Assembly (NCBI GenBank): GCA_022376515.1
Contig: WTXI01000009.1
Coordinates: 806,001 to 870,000 of the forward strand
Origin: Lactifluus volemus
Taxonomy: Eukaryota > Basidiomycota > Agaricomycetes > Russulales > Russulaceae
Length of the DNA: 64,000 nt
Direction of reading: 5' to 3'
Shown here piece after piece: positions 10,799 to 22,710 of the stretch (its first letter is position 1; each line of letters starts with the position of its first letter). The position numbers were made by a program, and so were the translations under genes. The notes beneath the pieces were generated by a model. That model saw only the letters and a program-made list of their open reading frames with translations. It searched no databases and was not told the DNA's origin.

Positions 10799-12507
10799 TC
10801 AATTATCCTCTGTCCCGCTACTGTCGCTGACACTCCTGACACTGCTTATGCCACTGGTGCTCTCCTTCATAGGACCTGGTGACTCGGACTTGTTACGCGA
10901 ATCGGATCTCATACTGGCCTCCCTTTGAGCGCTCTTCTTCCTTTCTCTCCTGAGAGCCTTCGCCCTCGTTATCGCCTTATCCCTTTCTCGTTCCTCAGCC
11001 TCTTTTTCCCGGCGCCTCTCGCGCACGACTAGCGCACGAGTCTCGCAGATGCCGGGGCTGCACATCGACCCCCCGTGCTCGGGGCAATCCCACCTTTCCT
11101 CTTCCTTACCCACTATCCTGACTCTCTTCGGGTCCTCTCGCGGTGTATCGTTCCCATCCCACAGGTTCTCATATATCTCGGGCTCAGTTTGAGTCTGGAT
11201 CGAGGGCATATCGCCATCGTCGTCATGGGCACCGCGCGAAATGATGCTGCTCCTGATCGTTGGCGAATCGTCGAACAGATCATCCATAGCTACCGCTATC
11301 GATTCTTTTGGACTATCTTCTTCATAATATCCAAACTTTTTGTCGAGGGCCCTTAGCCCACAGCGTGGCGGGGACCATGACTGGGATTTGTGGTTGCCGG
11401 AACCAAGAACGTTGGTAGGGACACGAGTGGGGATTATATCGCCATTGTCTGTGCTCTGATACCCGCTACTCGCGTGCGTTGGCGCGGCCGAGGACATAGA
11501 AGTGGTGGAAAGGCGTCTCCCTGGAGAACCATGATCTACAGCTGATAAGATTGCAGAAAAGGGAAAACGTACATTGGCTGGCGCGAATGGCTGTGGCCGA
11601 GGCGGACGCGCGAGAAGTCATGGAAGGTGGCGGTGGCGGCGACAGAGCGTTTCTGGATCCAGAACAGGTAGAGTCGCTCTGAGAAACGATTTGCCTATTG
11701 TCCCTGGATGAAGACGCAGGATTGTTATTCCTAGCTGCAAGCCCTTCCGGCGATTCAACTATGACGCAAGATAAGTTTATAAATGCTAGGAAAGAATCGA
11801 ACATGCGCAAATACCCTTTAGTACCGGCGGAGGTCGGAGGAGAAAAGAGCTTTAAAGTGGGCGGCACAGTCGCGTGGCCTCGGAGGGTACATCGCAGTAG
11901 GTCGGTTTAGGATACGGGTATTTGATCCTGCTGGAGGAGACCGATGTGAACTTTCAAGCTTTCAAGACTTGATAGTAAGTTACTTACGTCATGTCAGGCG
12001 CCCAACCTCGAAACCAATGTTCTTCGATCCACGTACGTTTCCAACCTGACAATGTATGAGTAACAACAACTGAACCGTCACTAGTACTGAACCCACCGTT
12101 CTCCTCTATCGAACTTCCCGTCTCGAGGTTACAGCAGAACACTTTTGAAGACTCGCTCAACTCGGCTTGTATCGGGTTCAACAATATCCTGACCACGAAT
12201 GCATTCCCAACAAAATTTCAAACTTGTCAAACCCGCAATCGATTTCGATTATCACCATTCCTGGAGACTGAAGACTCAGACGACGAATCAGTGACGAGTT
12301 TCCGGTTAAGAAAACATTGTCATAAAATCTCACAGCCGGATTCTGGAACATGGCCATCAAGACATCCTTTTTGCCTATGCAACACGCTAGCCAGAGCGCG
12401 AGCGCGCGCCAATCCGCGTCGAGTGCGCGTCGATCCGCGTCGAGTGGATATGGACGCACGATGGTAAGGTACTTGGGCTCGTCATCCGATGATGGCGGTG
12501 GCATCAT
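10799..12507 (-). pseudogene. N-module protein, copy 2, frameshifted
   Basis: Counterpart of the gene at 1064-2778. In the second exon one T is missing at 12190/12191 (tatcctgacc here, tatccttgacc in copy 1). This shifts the frame within the segment HSWS.. and leads to an early stop. The 3' Ser-rich, CPEHG..CSPGIC and charged coiled-coil parts remain open after removal of a 37-nt intron. The start has two consecutive Met codons. Only the one-base loss argues for inactivation; a sequencing error would restore it. Confidence 0.75.
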
Positions 12508-12539
12508 CGTGCGTCTTCTTCACAGTCGGCTACTACTGT

Positions 12540-13333
12540 AAACGGGATATTACAGAGTAGCACCCAATAGCAAAGAAAAAAGTGTATAAAGGCAGGGTGA
12601 GGAGAGGAGGGTGAAGAGTAGGGAAGTGGCTTGACGGACGAGAAGGGGGGTGGTGGGTGGCCTTTGTATTGCTAGGCCATTTGGATTTTAAGAAACAAGA
12701 AATGAGGAAGGGTGAAGCTGCGCTTGTGCGAGTCATGCGACGACATGCGTAGCCTACGGTGGGAAGGGCGCGCCACTAGTTGCTGTCCAAAGTCGCAGTC
12801 CGCAGACAAATGCTTCCCTCACTTCGATCACACCACCGCTGCTTCGATGCGCGACGCAGTATTTGATCTAACTCATCATCAAACAGCACATTACACAAAA
12901 TTCACTTTGACCCTCCTAGGCAATTCCCGCTGATGGCCTCGACCCCAACCCCGGCCGTTATTCGAGATTGTAAGGGCAAGAATCTGCGTCTCAGCACGAT
13001 CTGATCCGCTGCTTGCGCGGACCCACTGGGGAACGGCGTGGCGTAACTTATGCAGTTACAATACCAAGTTATGCCTAATTGGACTGCTGACTGTAGAGGC
13101 CATCCATGACGACTTGGCCTTTTGCGTTGATGCTGCTTTACGCTGTGCTTGATTCTCCTGCGCACCTCAGGAAATGCATAATTTTATGGCACTATAGGGG
13201 TTTCCGTAGCACGTAGCAGGCGAGCAGAGGTTTTCATCGTGAACAAACAAAGGCTTGATTCAGTCGAAGGAGGGTACTAGCGGGCTAAGTAGCCAGTACT
13301 ACTACTAGTTGCTGCATATCACTCAACTTCACA
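12540..13333. other. spacer between the two genes of copy 2
   Basis: Homologous to 2820-3605, with small deletions. No gene recognised. Confidence 0.4.
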
Positions 13334-15258
13334 CTACATCATCGCACCTACACCTCCCTCCAATTTGAACCTCTTCACACCATCCTCTACGCCCCACGGT
13401 ACCTCATCTTCCCAATGACTGATCACGACAACAGCCTGTTCATCGCTGACACCTTCATCACTTCTCAAAAATGCTCTCGCAGCGCGAATCAACTGATCAT
13501 CCATGCCAGCCCATACTTCATCCAGTAGCACGACCGGCGGACGACCAACAAGTGCGCGCATCAGGAGCACCATACTCTGTACGCCGGCAGGTAACGATGC
13601 GAACGGTCGCTGCGCGAACATTTCCGCAGACTCCTCACCACCCCATGTTTGTGGGCCAAGCCCATGTAGGATCGCCCAGATGCGATTTTCACGCCACGCG
13701 CGCTCGGGCTCACTCAGCTCGCCATGTAGACCGACGCCGAGGCCCCGCGGGCCGAGCGGAACAAAGCCGCCGTCAAAGCCCGTCGCGATAGCCTCCCATA
13801 CGTTCATGTTACGCGCGCGGGGCCAGGCATTGTACAACTCCGGGGAGACGACGCTGATACGAGCGCGGAGGTGGGTCGTCGCATGCATGCGTCGAGCTGC
13901 ACCGAAAAGCGTAAGCGCAGACGTGGGCGAGCGTTGGGTGTAAGATTGTGGGTGATCCCCAGTCAGCACGGAGAGCAACGTGGTTTTGCCGGAACCTGGA
14001 TCGAGTTGCGCTGTTTGACTTTTTCAAAGTTCCGGGAGTGCAGTCATCAACTTACCGTTTGTGCCTTGGAGATGCCAGCGATCCCCGGCGCGTATAGTCC
14101 AGTTGATATCTTTAAGGATCTGCACAAAACTAGTAAAGGATTCCAAAAAAATAAATACAGTTGGAAGATAGGTAACTGACGTGTCGTTCATGGTATCGAA
14201 CATTGACGTTCTTCATATCGACCAAGACCTTGGCTTCTGCTCTCGAATCCGGTGCTTCCATTGAAGCCACTGAACGAGTGTGTGAGGCCAGCTCTTTCAA
14301 GATTGTTGTCCGTTCTCCGGTCTTCACACGTCCGCTTTGCACCAGAGCGATGTGAGTAATCCACTCGGGGATTGGGTCTTGCAGGCGAAGGCCCATGATA
14401 ATGCGAGGGTTATTGGAAGCGTGAACCGAGTGAAGAAGAGAGAGCAGTGTTGGTCGGGTTTTAAAGTCAAGCCCAGCTAGATGAATTGTGAGCCTAGACT
14501 TTACATATAGAAAAGATGGGCCAAAATTCACTCAAAGGTTCATCAAGAAGAAGGATATCGGGTTGTTCTAGAAGCGCTTTGACAATCCTGGCCCGACGAG
14601 TCTGGCCATTACTAAGTGCTACGAAAGGAAGGTCGAGCAAATGAACCAATTCCAACTTTTCTGTCAACTCTTCGAACCTTTGCGCCCTTTCTTCAGTCTG
14701 CGAGGCAGGGTTTTTCGAAGAGTTATCCACGAGAGACGACATTTTGGACTCTTGCGCGAGGCCAGATTCTTTGGGGAACATACTTTGACGGAGTGTGATA
14801 CGATCTTCATCGCGGACAGCACCATACCGTGCCGTGTAGTCATAGAACGCACCACCCGATGCACGTGGACGATGTGCGAATGAGACAAAACATATGGCTT
14901 CGTTTATGGGACGCGACTTGAGGGCGAGAGATGGGAGGGGTCCGCCAGGTGGAGGGGGAGATATGCGCATGTTACCGAGAAGGGTCTGAATATCGCGTGT
15001 GTAAGCGAGTGGGCATGCATAGTGGATCGGAAGGGATAAAACGTTCACCTCAAGCAACGCCGTCTTTTCACCCGCACCTGACCCAACGACTGCCCAACTC
15101 TCTCCTTCTCGAACTGTCCAGTCAAGAGCACGGAGGACAGGTTTAGCATTGTTGGGATCGCCGAAACGGTAGACATTGGCTGTAGGTATTCGTACGACAT
15201 GAGAGGAGTGTGTGGCTGTATGCTGGTAGCATCTTCTAATACCGTGACAAGCGACCAT
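13334..15258 (-). CDS. ABC ATPase with two nucleotide-binding domains, no membrane spans (561 aa)
   Basis: Exons 15258-15049, 14985-14532, 14476-14181, 14119-14056 and 13995-13334 total 562 codons with the stop. Domain 1 (residues ~45-220) has an unusual Walker A, GSGAGEKT with Glu where Gly is usual, signature LSNGQ and Walker B ILLLDEP. Domain 2 (~320-561) has Walker A GTNGSGKTT assembled across two introns, a weak signature LPAGVQ, Walker B VVLLDE and switch His VVVISH. No membrane segment is present, so it is not a transporter by itself. It resembles the soluble twin-ABC proteins of the yeast YDR061W type. The basic N-terminus (RRCYQHT..) could be a mitochondrial targeting signal. It is the intact partner of the broken copy at 3606-5546. 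Confidence 0.85.
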
Positions 15259-15504
15259 TTTGGGTGGCGCGGCTGGGGCCTCGAGGCCTCAAGGCCTCAA
15301 CATCTATGTTTGGACTCCGCGTGACTTAGGCTCATAATTGGCAGCTTCAAAGGCATGAGTCCTGAGTGTACAGTACCTACCTGTTTTTCCTGATGTTTCC
15401 CTCTTACCCTCCCTCTCACCCGGGCCACTCTCCCACTCACCCGGGCCACTCTCCCTCTCACCCGTGCCCCCCTCCCTCTTATCACGCTTCCATCGCGAAA
15501 ACTT
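15259..15504. other. upstream region of the ABC gene
   Basis: Contains a short imperfect direct repeat of the type tcacccgggccactctccc (about 15415-15480). The first 15 bp upstream of the ATG recur in the ABC fragment near 45450. Nothing else recognised. Confidence 0.4.
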
Positions 15505-15872
15505 CTCAAATTAGGGATTGCTAGGGATTACTAGGGATTGCAATCCCTTGTCCACATTTATAATCCAGTTAATAAAATTGTTTGAACAATACCTCTCACC
15601 TCTATTTCGGCCATTTTGCATCATCTAGGGATTTTTGAGGTTATCTAGGGATTTTTAAGATTATCTAGGGATTTTTAAGATTATCTCGGGAATGTTATGA
15701 TTATTTAGGTATTGTCGGTCCATCCTTAGATCATCAAGGGATTGTACGACATTTTTGATCTAACAATAAATCGCACCTCGATTGAGGCCTAGTTGGATTA
15801 TCTAGGGATTGTTGCTCCATTCTTAGATCATCTAGGGTTTGTAAGATTATCTAGGTATTGTCGGTCCATTTC
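15505..15872. repeat. AT-rich degenerate array, left subterminal region of the Plavaka-type element (inferred)
   Basis: Many variants of atctagggattttt and ggtattgtcggtccat follow each other. The same word family (agggattgt, ggtattgtc) fills 35030-35660 on the far side of the Plavaka transposase remnant. The facing words caatcccttgtc (15541-15552) and gacaagggattg (35628-35639) form an inverted pair. I infer that the two arrays are the subterminal regions of one large element. Confidence 0.45.
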
Positions 15873-15999
15873 TAGACTGTCCGGGGGCCGGTCCGGGCCA
15901 CGGCCCCCCCTATTTTGCCCGGCCCTGACCCTGGCCCTCAGGGCCGGTCCGCCTTGTAGCTGGCCCTGACCCCGTTAGGGCCAGCATTAGCTGACCCTC

Positions 16000-18747
16000 A
16001 TGGACCTTAATCCAGTACTCCCACCGCTCCCAACCCTAACCTTAGGCGCAACTCAGCTAAATCCACCTGAGAAGCCTCCTGACCCCTCGATCTCCTTGCT
16101 ATTCCCGGAGACTACCCCGTACAGAGTCCCGGCGAACCCTTTCAAAGGGTCGCTCCCTAAAATGCGAAATAAGGAACATAGAGAGGCGCTCAGTGAAGCC
16201 CTAGGAAGCATACGAGCCCCCTTCTTTTTCAGCACTGAAGAACCCTTAGTGTTCAACGGTGCGTGTGTCGGCGTAGACATGTCCACAGAGACCTTTAATG
16301 CCGCGGTGACCACGGTCATTGCGGCCCTAGAGCGAGGATACTTCTCGTCACGCGACCCTACCCCTCTAGGCCCCAGCGAATGGGCTCGCCTCTCATGTGC
16401 CCTTCTTGCCGCAGTCGGCAGAGGCTACCACCGACAATACAGTACCGAGAAAGAAAGCACGCTGGATAGAGTCAGAGCTGAAGTGATCGACCCTGACCCA
16501 CTCCCGAACAACCCAACGCTGTTCCACCGGCTGGCGGCCATAGCGGACGATGTAAACACACACATTGGAGCTGACCAGGATGGGTACCAAGACTGGTACC
16601 TCACCCTGAAAAACGAGTTCAACATCAAAGCGACAAAAGCCGCAGCGGCAGAGGTCGATGAAAAGTGGCTTCTTTGGAAGTCCGAACAGCTCGAAATGCT
16701 CGCTCGCCGACACGAGAATGAAATAGCAGCCCAAGCAAGGAGCCACGGCATAGACTACTTCATCGCAACCGGACGGAGGTTGGGCCTTGACATCACACGC
16801 GGCTCTTCTGCCACAGAAGCAACCCCCACCCCCACAACGGGCAGTAAACGCACGGCCTCGGGCTCCCTCCCCAGACAAGGCTCGGCCACACCCGTGATGA
16901 GGAAGGTCCCGTTAGTAAGTCGCGCGGCATCCCCAGTTACCCCACGTGGAAGGACGAATTTCCCGCACGCCCACACACGCACGGAAAGTACGCATTTCTT
17001 TCCCCCCGCTGACCCCCATACGGCGCCGGAAGGAGAAGGAAAAGGTAGTACAGACCTAGACACCATAGCGGCAATAATCAAAGCCACACTCGGCCCCGCG
17101 ATTCAGGCGGCGATGGCCCCTCTTGCCGCAAAAATCAACGCGTTGGAACACACAATGACCCCCACCCAGATGAGTAAGGCGGACACCCGCCCCAATATGA
17201 GGAACCCCCTGGCCCCCAGAGGGACTGAAGGGAGTATGTGGGCCGCAGCAGAACCACCCCAACATTATGACACGGGGAACGATGAGTTCACACCTGTCAC
17301 CCACAAAGAAAGAGGTAAGAGAGCGAGGAGCAAGGTAGGCCCCGCTGCCCCTGCCCCCGCCCCTGCCCCACCGCAACCCCCAAAACCGAACTCCACACCT
17401 GGGTCATACGCCGGAGCAGCGGCCGCCGCAACCAACACCAGACAACCCCCAGCCCCACCGAGACAAGGCCCCCGCACCCCGACAATCACGGAGGTCACGG
17501 TCATTAGATCCGGAGGTTTCCTGGACGAGGCGCTGGAGGAAACTATACGAATACGCCCGGCCGACTCGATCGTCCGCGAAGTCACCCTCAAAATGGCGAA
17601 AGCTGTGGCACTGCCGATCCCCCTCAAGTCAGGCCGCTGGAGCATCCACCCGCGTAGCAAAGGAAACTTTGTCTACTCCTTCGATGGCAACATTCCGTTT
17701 GACCTAATCAGCTCTTACGAACATATTTTACTCACGCCTTTCCGTGGCTCAGGTAAGCTGAGCCCCTCGATGGGCTGGACACGCCTCCTGGCCCACGGTG
17801 TCCCAACGTGGGATGACATTGACTACGAGGTCTTTGGACCGGAAGCTCTGCTCAGGGAAGTGAAAGCGCTGCCAGGCCTTAAAAAGGCACACCTGGCCAT
17901 GCCTCCGCGGTGGTTGAAACCGGTGGAGCGCATTGAATCCAACTACTCAACAATCACTTTCGCCATATCGGACCCCGACGGCACCATCACCAGCAAACTC
18001 CTAACAGAAAGAACTGCTCTCTTTGGGAAAGAGGTCACCATCCAGAGATGGGTAGACAAACCCGCACTCGTTCAATGCTCACATTGTCATGCGCTAGGAC
18101 ATATTAGATCATCGAGAGGCTGCGCTCTAGGGAAAGACTCAGTCCGCTGCTACATCTGTGGCGGTCCCCACCCCTCAGATGAACACAGCCAAAACTGCCC
18201 CAGAAAGCACGAAGTCGCAGGTATCTGCGACTGTAGCCACTTTAAATGTCTCAACTGCCACAAAAAAGGCCACAACTGCAGAGACACACGATGCCCAGCA
18301 CGAGATCTTTTCCGCCCGCGCCCAAGCCGAAAAGCAAGGAAACAGAAAGACAAAGGTAGGGGACTGGATCTGTCCGCGGCCAGCGAACCCCCTACAACGA
18401 CCGCCAGCGCCCGGGCTGGCCCCTCCAACGAAACGCTGGAAGAGATCCTGGACCCAGATGGCGATCTCTACGACCCACCTCCATTACCCCCAAACGCGAC
18501 CGGCCCCCAAATCAGGTCAGCACTACACAGCAGGGCAATTGCCGCCATCTGCAATCATCAGGCCATGGAGGTAGACGAAGGGGGACCCAGGGCACGCCCG
18601 GTTAATGAATACGACCCCATCCTCTTCCCTGAGGCCCTCAACGTCAATACCTCCAACCCCCCGGAGGTAGTTAGAGACGCAGCACAGACTGACAGCTACT
18701 CCCCCTCGCGCCCCCACACTGGCGCTGCCAAGCAGTACATCATTTAA
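16000..18747 (+). CDS. LINE ORF1 (Gag-like, CCHC zinc knuckles), 915 aa
   Basis: Nucleic-acid-binding protein that packages LINE RNA and accompanies it to the target. Residues ~1-260 are helical and charged. Residues ~270-510 are Pro/Thr/Ala-rich and disordered. A conserved core follows (~520-690). The C-terminal part has three Cys/His knuckles: CSHCHALGH, CYICGGPHP and CLNCHKKGHNC. Length is typical of fungal Tad-like ORF1. The stop codon overlaps the ORF2 start as taATGa (18745-18750). The frame is open throughout. Confidence 0.9.
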   Translation: MDLNPVLPPLPTLTLGATQLNPPEKPPDPSISLLFPETTPYRVPANPFKGSLPKMRNKEHREALSEALGSIRAPFFFSTEEPLVFNGACVGVDMSTETFNAAVTTVIAALERGYFSSRDPTPLGPSEWARLSCALLAAVGRGYHRQYSTEKESTLDRVRAEVIDPDPLPNNPTLFHRLAAIADDVNTHIGADQDGYQDWYLTLKNEFNIKATKAAAAEVDEKWLLWKSEQLEMLARRHENEIAAQARSHGIDYFIATGRRLGLDITRGSSATEATPTPTTGSKRTASGSLPRQGSATPVMRKVPLVSRAASPVTPRGRTNFPHAHTRTESTHFFPPADPHTAPEGEGKGSTDLDTIAAIIKATLGPAIQAAMAPLAAKINALEHTMTPTQMSKADTRPNMRNPLAPRGTEGSMWAAAEPPQHYDTGNDEFTPVTHKERGKRARSKVGPAAPAPAPAPPQPPKPNSTPGSYAGAAAAATNTRQPPAPPRQGPRTPTITEVTVIRSGGFLDEALEETIRIRPADSIVREVTLKMAKAVALPIPLKSGRWSIHPRSKGNFVYSFDGNIPFDLISSYEHILLTPFRGSGKLSPSMGWTRLLAHGVPTWDDIDYEVFGPEALLREVKALPGLKKAHLAMPPRWLKPVERIESNYSTITFAISDPDGTITSKLLTERTALFGKEVTIQRWVDKPALVQCSHCHALGHIRSSRGCALGKDSVRCYICGGPHPSDEHSQNCPRKHEVAGICDCSHFKCLNCHKKGHNCRDTRCPARDLFRPRPSRKARKQKDKGRGLDLSAASEPPTTTASARAGPSNETLEEILDPDGDLYDPPPLPPNATGPQIRSALHSRAIAAICNHQAMEVDEGGPRARPVNEYDPILFPEALNVNTSNPPEVVRDAAQTDSYSPSRPHTGAAKQYII

Positions 18748-21700
18748 TGACAGTACAACCACCCATCCTTATATCATCCGCTAATATGCGCAAGCGAAAC
18801 GCGGTTACTCACGCCTTGCTAAACAGCAATATTAATACCCACCTTATGCTAATCCAGGAACCGTGGTTCGATACCATTGGAACAGCACGAAATGACAGCG
18901 CGCGGAACGGAGTAGACGTTCTAGGAGGGGTAGCATCCCCAGCTTGGGAGATCCATTACCCTGGCCATGCTGAAGGCCAACGGCCCAAAGTCATGGCCTA
19001 CTCACGCAAACCAACGCAGACCGACACCAGTACTCATTTTACAGTAGTACCACAGGTAGACATCTGCGCTCACCCAACTATACAAGTCCTCGACCTCATC
19101 TTTGACCAAGAGCAGTGGCGAGTAATCAATTTCTATCATGACATCCGGGACAATACATCACTTCAAAAACTCCTAGATATTGACATTGACGCAACCATAC
19201 CCACCCTAGTAATAGGGGATTTCAACACGCACTCACGAGCGTGGTCCCCCCCGATGTCCCCCGCTCATACTGGGCAGGCCGCCTGGAAGAATGGGCGGCC
19301 ACAAACCTACTCTCACTAGCGAACAACCCAGGCGAGATTACCCGACGAGGCGCAGAACATGAGAGAGACTCAGTAATCGACCTAGCTTGGTATAATGAAG
19401 CGGCGATCCAAGCGGCAACCTTCACAGGCCTAACCTTGGACTGGGAAGGCAGCCTTGCTTCGGACCACGCCATGCTGCACCTTTTTGGATGCACTCGCGA
19501 CAAACTACCCCACCAAACCCCGGAGGCGACCCTTGGTTTTGTGATCGACCCGGAAAAAAGGGAGGACTGGACCCGTGTGTTCAAAGCACGGTCAAAAACG
19601 CCCACCTTCCAGGCCAGCCCCGACGCAGAGGAAATTGAGACCGCGACAGAGGCACTGATGTTGGACATAAGCCGCACCAATGAAGAAGTCTTCCGACGTC
19701 GGAAACCCCCACACCCGAGAGCGTCCCCTTGGTGGAATGCGGCCTGTGCGATCGCAACCCACAACTTACGCAGCGCACGGTCAACAGGGACACGAGGGAC
19801 AGCACAAGCAAGGCTCAAAGGTACAGTGAGAGCAGCAAAGAGACAGTGGGCCGACAACTACATCGAAAAAACACAACTCTGGGAACTGGCGGCCTGGCGA
19901 CACGGCCGCAAAGTTTCGAAAGTACCATCGCTACAGGGACCAGATGGGTTGGCACACACGCACGAAGAAGTTGCTGACATTCTCTCACAGCGTTTCTTCC
20001 CCCGAACACCACCAAGGGTTGAAATAGCTTTCGAGGACGATCCCCCACCACGGCCTACCAGAACCTTACCCACTATCGACAAGGAACTTATCAGCTCCCT
20101 CCTCGCAAAAACCACCAACAAGTCTGCGCCTGGACAGTCAGGCCAAACCTGGATTATTCTCAAATGGGTTTGGGCCGCGGACCCAGAGCGCATACTAGCC
20201 CTCTTCTCAGTGTGCCTAAAAGCAGGATACCACCCTCGGCCGTGGAAAGAGGCTGTTGTGTGCGTAATCCCCAAACCGCACCGAGCTGACTACACCCGTG
20301 CAAAAAATTTCAGACCCATCTCGCTCTTGGAGTGCCTGGGTAAACTCCTCGAGAAGATCGTAGCTAAAATCATATACAGAGAGATGTCCAAACACGCGCT
20401 GGTCCCAACCACACAATTTGGCGGCCGAAACGCTTCATCCACCCTGGACGCCGGCCTCTCATTACTCCATGACATCCAAGCAGCCCACAGGGCGGGTCTA
20501 AGGACGGGATTACTCTTGTTTGACATACAAGGGTATTTCGACAATATCAATCATGAAAGACTAATACAAATTTTCGCCAATTTGGGCTTTGCGCCGGAGC
20601 TGGTAAGCTGGTGCCGCTCCTTCCTATCGGACCGCACAGTCCGCCTACGCTTCAACGGCCAGTCGTCAGACCCCTTCGATTTCCCAGTAGGAACCCCCCA
20701 AGGATCACCGGTATCGCCGGTCCTTTCCACGATCTACACCTCGCCACTCCTGCACAAAATGAGAGAATGGACGAACACATCACTGGGTATGTATGTAGAT
20801 GATGGTGCCATCTTCGCCTGCGGACGCAACTGGGGAGACATCGAGAACTCTATACGTGCCGGCTACACCTCATGTATCGACTGGCTAACAAGGGCGGGAC
20901 TCAGCGCAGAGCCGGAGAAAACAGAACTAATCTACTTCAGAAAACGTGGAGAAAAGTCTGACCCTCCACAGCGCATGTCCCTTCCCTCCCGGCCCCCAAC
21001 ACCCAATATGAAGTCACGGCAACAAACACCCTACGTTATCTGGGTTTCTTCTTCGACAACCGGCTCTCCTGGTCACACCATGTAGAGGTAATGTGTAACC
21101 GGGCACGGGCATCGCTTAAAGCCCTTCAACTCCTAGGCAACTCAGTACGCGGCCTTGATCAAGCAAGATGGAGGCTAGCGTACAACGCGATATGCCTACC
21201 CGTCCTCACGTATGGCTGCCAACTCTGGTACACAGGTAAACAGGTCACCCTAGTCAAACGACTCCAAACAGTCCAAAACGACGCGGTCAGACTTATCTCT
21301 GGTACCTTCCGAACTACCCCGCGCGAACCTCTACACCACCTCCTGAACATCCTCCCCATGGACCTACGCCTCAACAAGATTCTCCTAAAAACAGCCCTCC
21401 GACTTTACAAAGCTCCGAGAGAAAGCCAGCTCCTCCTTCGCTTAGGCGGCATCTGGCATTTGCCAGACGCTAATGACCTGCCGCTCCCAGCGCCGAATCG
21501 AGCCAGCCTGAACTCCACCCTCCGATCACTCGCGACCAGGATTCCCGCGAACGGACCACGCATAGACCCCTTCCCCGAGCTCCCACCAGGAGCGCCGGAC
21601 TGGGATGGTAAGGTGAAAGTCATACTCAAACAGAAAGAGTGGAACTACGAAGCCGTCACCAACTCCCTCACAACAGCGTGCAGCGAGGGTACAACAATTA

Positions 21701-22710
21701 ACATTTTCTGCAATGGTATACGCTCGAACAAGGGTCGACCAGATGGAAAACAAATTGGGGCCACAGCGGCAGCACTATACCAAGACGGGAAGGAAAAATT
21801 CCACGCAGAGGGAGTCTTCGGAGAAACGGTGACGGAACAAGACATTAGACTACGCGCCCTCCACTCTGGTTTAGACACCCTCACCTCCCTCCTAGACGCA
21901 CAACCATCCCAACAACACAAACCTATAACCATCGCTTTAACGGCAGGGGCTGCGCTCGCGAAAGCGCTGGACTCATCCCCACATGAGGACCAAGCGGAAT
22001 CCATCAAGTTACTCAACAGGCTAAACACCACCATAGCTAAGTACCCCGCGGTTCGAATCACCCTCCTATGGCTGCCCAAAAACATACTTTTCGTAGGCTT
22101 CCGCAGAACGAGACAGCTTGCGTTCGAAGCAGCCAGAACGGCAGACCTCAATGTCGTCACCGAGCCCCAAACGATCAACAACCAACTACTAAAGGCCGAT
22201 GAAACGGCAATCACAGAGTGGGCAAAACGGTACAACCAAGGGCCGCACACATCAATGGCGTATCGAACCGCGCTCACCTCCCCACCGGATGGGAAAACCC
22301 ACCACACGTTCCAACCCAAGAGAAACAACCACCCGCCAACAACGGGGAAAACGACCACCGGCCCTAACACGGAGAGGCCCAAAGCTACGTTCTCTAGACT
22401 TACACATTCCACGTTTTACAGATTTATCACAGGACACGCCTTTACAGGGGAGTACACACAAAGGTTTTTCCCCCGTCACACTCCAGAACATATCGCATGC
22501 CAATGCGGCGAAACTTTACAAACGATCGAGCATGTCATCATGCACTGCCCAATTTTCGACGCCGCGCGCCGCCGACATCTTATGTCCAAGGGCCGCACTT
22601 GGAGCCTCAAACAGCTCCTCGAAACCCAGGAGCGCGTCCAAAAGCTGCTTCGGTTCTTAGAGGAGACGAGGGCCTGCAATAAACCGCGGGCGGTCTGGGA
22701 ACCAGACTGA
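18747..22710 (+). pseudogene. LINE ORF2: endonuclease, reverse transcriptase, degenerate RNase H; two frameshifts
   Basis: Three consecutive frames, 18747-19319, ~19241-21085 and ~20970-22710, together make one polyprotein. Endonuclease residues: Glu in LIQEPWF, Asp/Asn in IGDFNTHS, Asp/His in SDHAML. Reverse transcriptase: LLFDIQGYFD (motif A), GTPQGSPVSP (motif B) and YVDD (catalytic). An RNase H-like segment near 21690-22120 lacks the expected acidic residues (IFCNG, LTAGAAL, no terminal Asp). The C-terminus has a CQC..H..C zinc motif. The first shift lies in a run of seven C (19246-19252), where one more C would restore the frame. The second lies between about 20955 and 20972. Either lesion could be a sequencing error. 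Confidence 0.9.

Larger units (their letters stand above)
9746..15158. repeat. segmental duplication, copy 2
   Basis: Partner of 346-5437. It contains one extra transposon (9962-10353) and numerous single-base changes. It continues past the copy 1 breakpoint into the true start of the ABC gene, so this copy is the more complete one at that end. Confidence 0.9.

Noticed and set aside
13334..15258. ABC transporter (membrane pump)
   Set aside because: Two ATPase domains are clear, but no membrane-spanning segments exist; a soluble ABC protein is the better call.
16393..22503. minus-strand frames up to 255 codons in the LINE
   Set aside because: Antisense shadows of the two LINE reading frames.
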